Origin: Geitlerinema sp. PCC 7407
Lineage (GTDB): Bacteria > Cyanobacteriota > Cyanobacteriia > PCC-7407
DNA length: 64,000 nucleotides
Assembly (NCBI RefSeq): GCF_000317045.1
Contig: NC_019703.1
Location: 608,501 to 672,500 of the forward strand
Reading direction: 5' to 3'
Shown here: positions 61,820-64,000 of the stretch, one piece after another
Layout: every line of letters begins with the position of its first letter
Position numbering within the stretch: position 1 is the stretch's first letter
The notes under the pieces: model-generated
Told to the model about the DNA's origin: nothing
Database searches by the model: none
Seen by the model: only the letters and a program-made list of their open reading frames with translations
Program-made: the position numbers and the translations under genes

Positions 61820-62578
61820 CTAAGACCCTTCGATTTGCGATCGCAGGTCTTCGAGTTCCCGGTCTACAGCGGCCTTGGTGCTCTCGGAGGCGGCGGGCAA
61901 AGAGGCGCCGCTGCCCTGACCCGACAGCATCTGCTTTTTGAGCGCTTGTAGCTCGTCCTCTACCGGAGTGCTGCTCTCGAGGGCCGCAAAGCGCTTGTCC
62001 ACATCATCGGTGCCTAGCTCTGCGATCGCCTCGGAGCGGGCCTCTAGCTGTAAGACTTTTTCCTCCATCCGCTCAAAGGCCGCCATGGAGCCAGCGGTAT
62101 TGGTGCGATCGAGCATCGAGTTGAGGCGCTCTGAGGCCTTGGCCGATCGCGCCCGGGCAATGTACAGATCTTTCTTGGTTTTCGCCTCAGAGATTTTGCT
62201 CTCTAGGGCCAGCATGTCCTTTTTGAGCTTGTCGATGACGCCTATCTGCTGGCCGAGCTGGGCCTGGAGGGAGTCCGCCGTCTGCTTGTAGGTTTGGCGC
62301 CGCGTCAGGGCCTCGCGGGCCAGGTTGTCGTCGCCCTGCTGTAGGGCGAGCTGGGCGCGGCGGTACCATTCGTCGGCGGTGGCGTTGGCCTGGGACTGCT
62401 GGCGCTCGGTGCGCTTTTGGGTGGCGATCGCCTGGGCCACCGCCTGCCGCAAGTGAATCAGATCCTCCTGCATGTCCGAGACGATCTGCTCCAGCATCTT
62501 CTCTGGATCTTCGGCTTGATTCACTAGGCTGTTGAGATTGGCGCGAATCACGCGCATGACCCGGTCAAAGAGTCCCAT
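61820..62578 (-). CDS. Vipp1/IM30 (PspA family) protein, copy 2
   Basis: 252 residues from ATG 62578 (MGLFDRVMRVIRANLNSLVN). Same architecture as copy 1: amphipathic helix, coiled coils (LIHLRQAVAQAIATQKR, LALESKISEAKTKKDLYIAR, GSMAAFERMEEKVLQLEARS), linker (SGQGSGASLPAASES) and a short C-terminal helix (VDRELEDLRSQIEGS). Both copies therefore carry the Vipp1-type tail. It could be a PspA-like partner with stress duties or a second Vipp1. The Thr-for-Lys and other changes are spread along the protein, so the duplication is old. Confidence 0.9.
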   Translation of the reverse strand: MGLFDRVMRVIRANLNSLVNQAEDPEKMLEQIVSDMQEDLIHLRQAVAQAIATQKRTERQQSQANATADEWYRRAQLALQQGDDNLAREALTRRQTYKQTADSLQAQLGQQIGVIDKLKKDMLALESKISEAKTKKDLYIARARSAKASERLNSMLDRTNTAGSMAAFERMEEKVLQLEARSEAIAELGTDDVDKRFAALESSTPVEDELQALKKQMLSGQGSGASLPAASESTKAAVDRELEDLRSQIEGS

Positions 62579-62737
62579 ACTGGAGTCTCTCCTTGCGTCG
62601 AACAATCAAGCGTTAGCAGGCGGTCAGCCGTCTAATTTCATCTGCTGAGGCCCAAAATTGGGCACGCTAATGAAACTCAGACTTTAGTCTTATCGTACCG
62701 TACCGACCTACCATGCCCCTCTGTCCCAGGGGTATCA

Positions 62738-64000
62738 CTAGGGCTGGTACACCTCAGCGGAGAGTCCCTGCTGCTGCAAGCGCTCTGCGAGCTCCTCGGC
62801 CCCAGCCGCATCGGTAAAGGCTCCGTACTGAATCTGGGCGCCGCTGTCGAAGTTGCGAACGTAGGCGCTGGGTACTGCGCCTTGGGCCTCTTCGAGGCTG
62901 CGATCGCCGCTGTAGTTACCGACCACGTAGTAGTAGTCGGTATCGGGGGCCGTGGGCGCTGCGGCCACCTCAGCGGGCGGCTCGGGCGGCGCAGGCTCAG
63001 CGGCCTGAGGCTCGACACTCGGCGGCTCGGGGGCCTGGGGCGGAGCGGGGGGCTGGTAGGCAGGGGCCTGGGGCACCGACACCACGGGCGGCGGATTGTA
63101 GGCGGCGGGGGGCTGGGCCGGTGCGGGCTGGACTGGCGCAGGCTGAACCGGCGCTGGCGCCACAGCGGGAGTTCGAGGCCGGATGCCCACCGCCGAGGCC
63201 AAAGAAGACAGCACGCCCGATCCGGTAGCGGGCCGCGAGGGCGATCGCCCAGCAGCCGGAGTCGTGGCCGTCTGGGGCGGCGTCAGGGCAGACGGCACTG
63301 GCACCGTCGAGCCTGCGGCTGGCGCAGTAGGCTTGCCTTTGGTGTCTAGGGTGCTCAGGCTGCCCAGCTGAAGATCGACAAATTCTTGGGACGCCAAGTT
63401 GGGCGACTGGGGCAGGCTCTTGGGATCGACGGTCTCGGGCTGGGTCTCGGCCGTCGAGGTGGCTGGAGCCGATCGCCGCGCCAAAATCGACGGATTGACA
63501 ATCACGACCCCAAAGCTGACGCAAGCTAGAAGAAACAGCACCATGGAGCCGATGCCCAGGGGCGTCATCACCTTGGCGGCCCACGAGGCATCAGCGGGCG
63601 AGAGTTCTGTCTGGTCCTCCAGGCTACGGAGCAGCTCTTCTGAGGACTCCAGGTAGTCATCCAGCGGTGCTGCCACCGACGGGTCCACCAGCTGACCCCC
63701 CGCTGCGGGGGGCTCGGGAGCGGCCTGGGCTTGGGGCTCTTCGGTGGGCAGGGCCACTAGGGCACCGCCCGTGAAAGTTTGGGCTTCGGCCTCGGTCCCC
63801 AGACCGGGCGTCAGCGGCAAGACGACGGTCGACACATCGGGGGAGGCTTCGGCTGCTGGGGCCGGCTGCTGCGGCTGAGTCCGGCCGCCCACGGCCTTGA
63901 TGTTGATCAGATCTAGGGATTTACGGGCAGGCGATCGCGGCACAGTCCGGCGAGGCGCCGAGGGCTTACCAGCGCGCGATCGCCGGTAGCGAGTCAGCTC
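62738..64000 (-). CDS. SPOR-domain membrane protein, 5' end outside the window
   Basis: The frame stays open to the right edge, so the N-terminus is not seen; at least 420 residues are here. A basic cytoplasmic stretch (RSPARKSLDLINIKAVGG) is followed by a Pro/Ala/Glu-rich region, one membrane helix (SMVLFLLACVSFGVVIVNPS), a long Pro/Ala-rich spacer with repeated PVQPAPVQPAPAQPPA, and a C-terminal SPOR-type domain from YYYVVGNYSGDRS to AEVYQP. SPOR domains bind denuded peptidoglycan at division sites. A 160-base gap separates it from the Vipp1 pair, which could be co-regulated. Confidence 0.85.
   Translation of the reverse strand, partial: ELTRYRRSRAGKPSAPRRTVPRSPARKSLDLINIKAVGGRTQPQQPAPAAEASPDVSTVVLPLTPGLGTEAEAQTFTGGALVALPTEEPQAQAAPEPPAAGGQLVDPSVAAPLDDYLESSEELLRSLEDQTELSPADASWAAKVMTPLGIGSMVLFLLACVSFGVVIVNPSILARRSAPATSTAETQPETVDPKSLPQSPNLASQEFVDLQLGSLSTLDTKGKPTAPAAGSTVPVPSALTPPQTATTPAAGRSPSRPATGSGVLSSLASAVGIRPRTPAVAPAPVQPAPVQPAPAQPPAAYNPPPVVSVPQAPAYQPPAPPQAPEPPSVEPQAAEPAPPEPPAEVAAAPTAPDTDYYYVVGNYSGDRSLEEAQGAVPSAYVRNFDSGAQIQYGAFTDAAGAEELAERLQQQGLSAEVYQP

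Noticed and set aside
61551-61823. A 90-codon plus-strand frame between the two Vipp1/PspA genes.
   Set aside because: Composition is not protein-like, there is no ribosome site and it overlaps the 3' end of copy 2 on the other strand.
1-64000. CRISPR array, transposon ends or prophage genes.
   Set aside because: No direct-repeat and spacer pattern, no transposase or integrase motif and no phage structural gene was recognised.

Overview
The window is chromosomal DNA of a free-living cyanobacterium. Three things point there: the octamer GCGATCGC (HIP1) recurs throughout in genes and spacers; several genes are cyanobacterial hallmarks (Ycf34, a CpcS/CpeS-type phycobiliprotein lyase, two Vipp1/IM30 proteins, ClpC, a Crp regulator of the cyanobacterial cAMP-receptor type); and the coding sequence is GC-rich. 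I cannot name the species from the sequence; a filamentous or unicellular lineage outside the low-GC groups is my inference. I saw no rRNA, tRNA, CRISPR array, insertion sequence or prophage. Gene order looks like ordinary core and shell genome, with a few accessory patches.

Layout. 1-6000: 3' end of a Nudix/NrtR-like gene, a small membrane protein, bacteriohemerythrin, the bifunctional (p)ppGpp enzyme Rel/SpoT, a possible PatD-like protein and a zinc-ribbon protein. 6000-9500: a fused oligopeptide-type ABC ATPase, a GNAT acetyltransferase and a coiled-coil membrane protein. 9500-14800 (minus strand): a double-AAA ATPase, clpC and rimI. 14968-18265: lysA, cdaA (c-di-AMP synthase) and uppS, a peptidoglycan-linked run. 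18262-25674: DUF3143 and J-domain pair, O-antigen-ligase-like protein, YaaW protein, FAD oxidoreductase, a 59-aa charged protein, CCA transferase, Ycf34 and pgsA. 25945-36252: B12-type radical SAM protein, DMT exporter, b-type cytochrome, FemAB-like protein, RibD-like reductase, methyltransferase, orphan sensor kinase, Gfo/Idh/MocA dehydrogenase and RNase III.

36462-41606 is the most system-like region: an FNR/DNR-like palindrome precedes methyltransferase, cupin, unknown 163-aa protein and quinol nitric oxide reductase (qNOR), and a convergent Crp/Fnr regulator lies just beyond. This reads as a nitric-oxide defence unit with three accessory genes of unknown role. 41607-43053 holds a degraded chemotaxis-receptor tail, two hairpins, a terminator and a sugar transferase.

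43539-48545 is a 1668-aa protein with a coiled-coil head, about 700 residues of acidic Pro/Glu-rich sequence and a C-terminal actin/Hsp70-like ATPase. 49376-52891: Crp regulator, universal stress protein, DUF2232 membrane protein and a CobT-like protein. 52941-59504: coiled-coil protein, phycobiliprotein lyase, Tat lipoprotein solute-binding protein, secreted protein, Fe-S aldo/keto reductase, bifunctional nuclease and riboflavin synthase. 60248-64000: a small conserved protein, tandem Vipp1/PspA genes and a SPOR-domain protein cut by the right edge.

Functional threads are stress signalling (ppGpp, c-di-AMP, cAMP-type regulator, USP), envelope maintenance (Vipp1 pair, LysA/UppS, pgsA, SPOR proteins), proteostasis (ClpC, AAA, J-domain) and NO detoxification.
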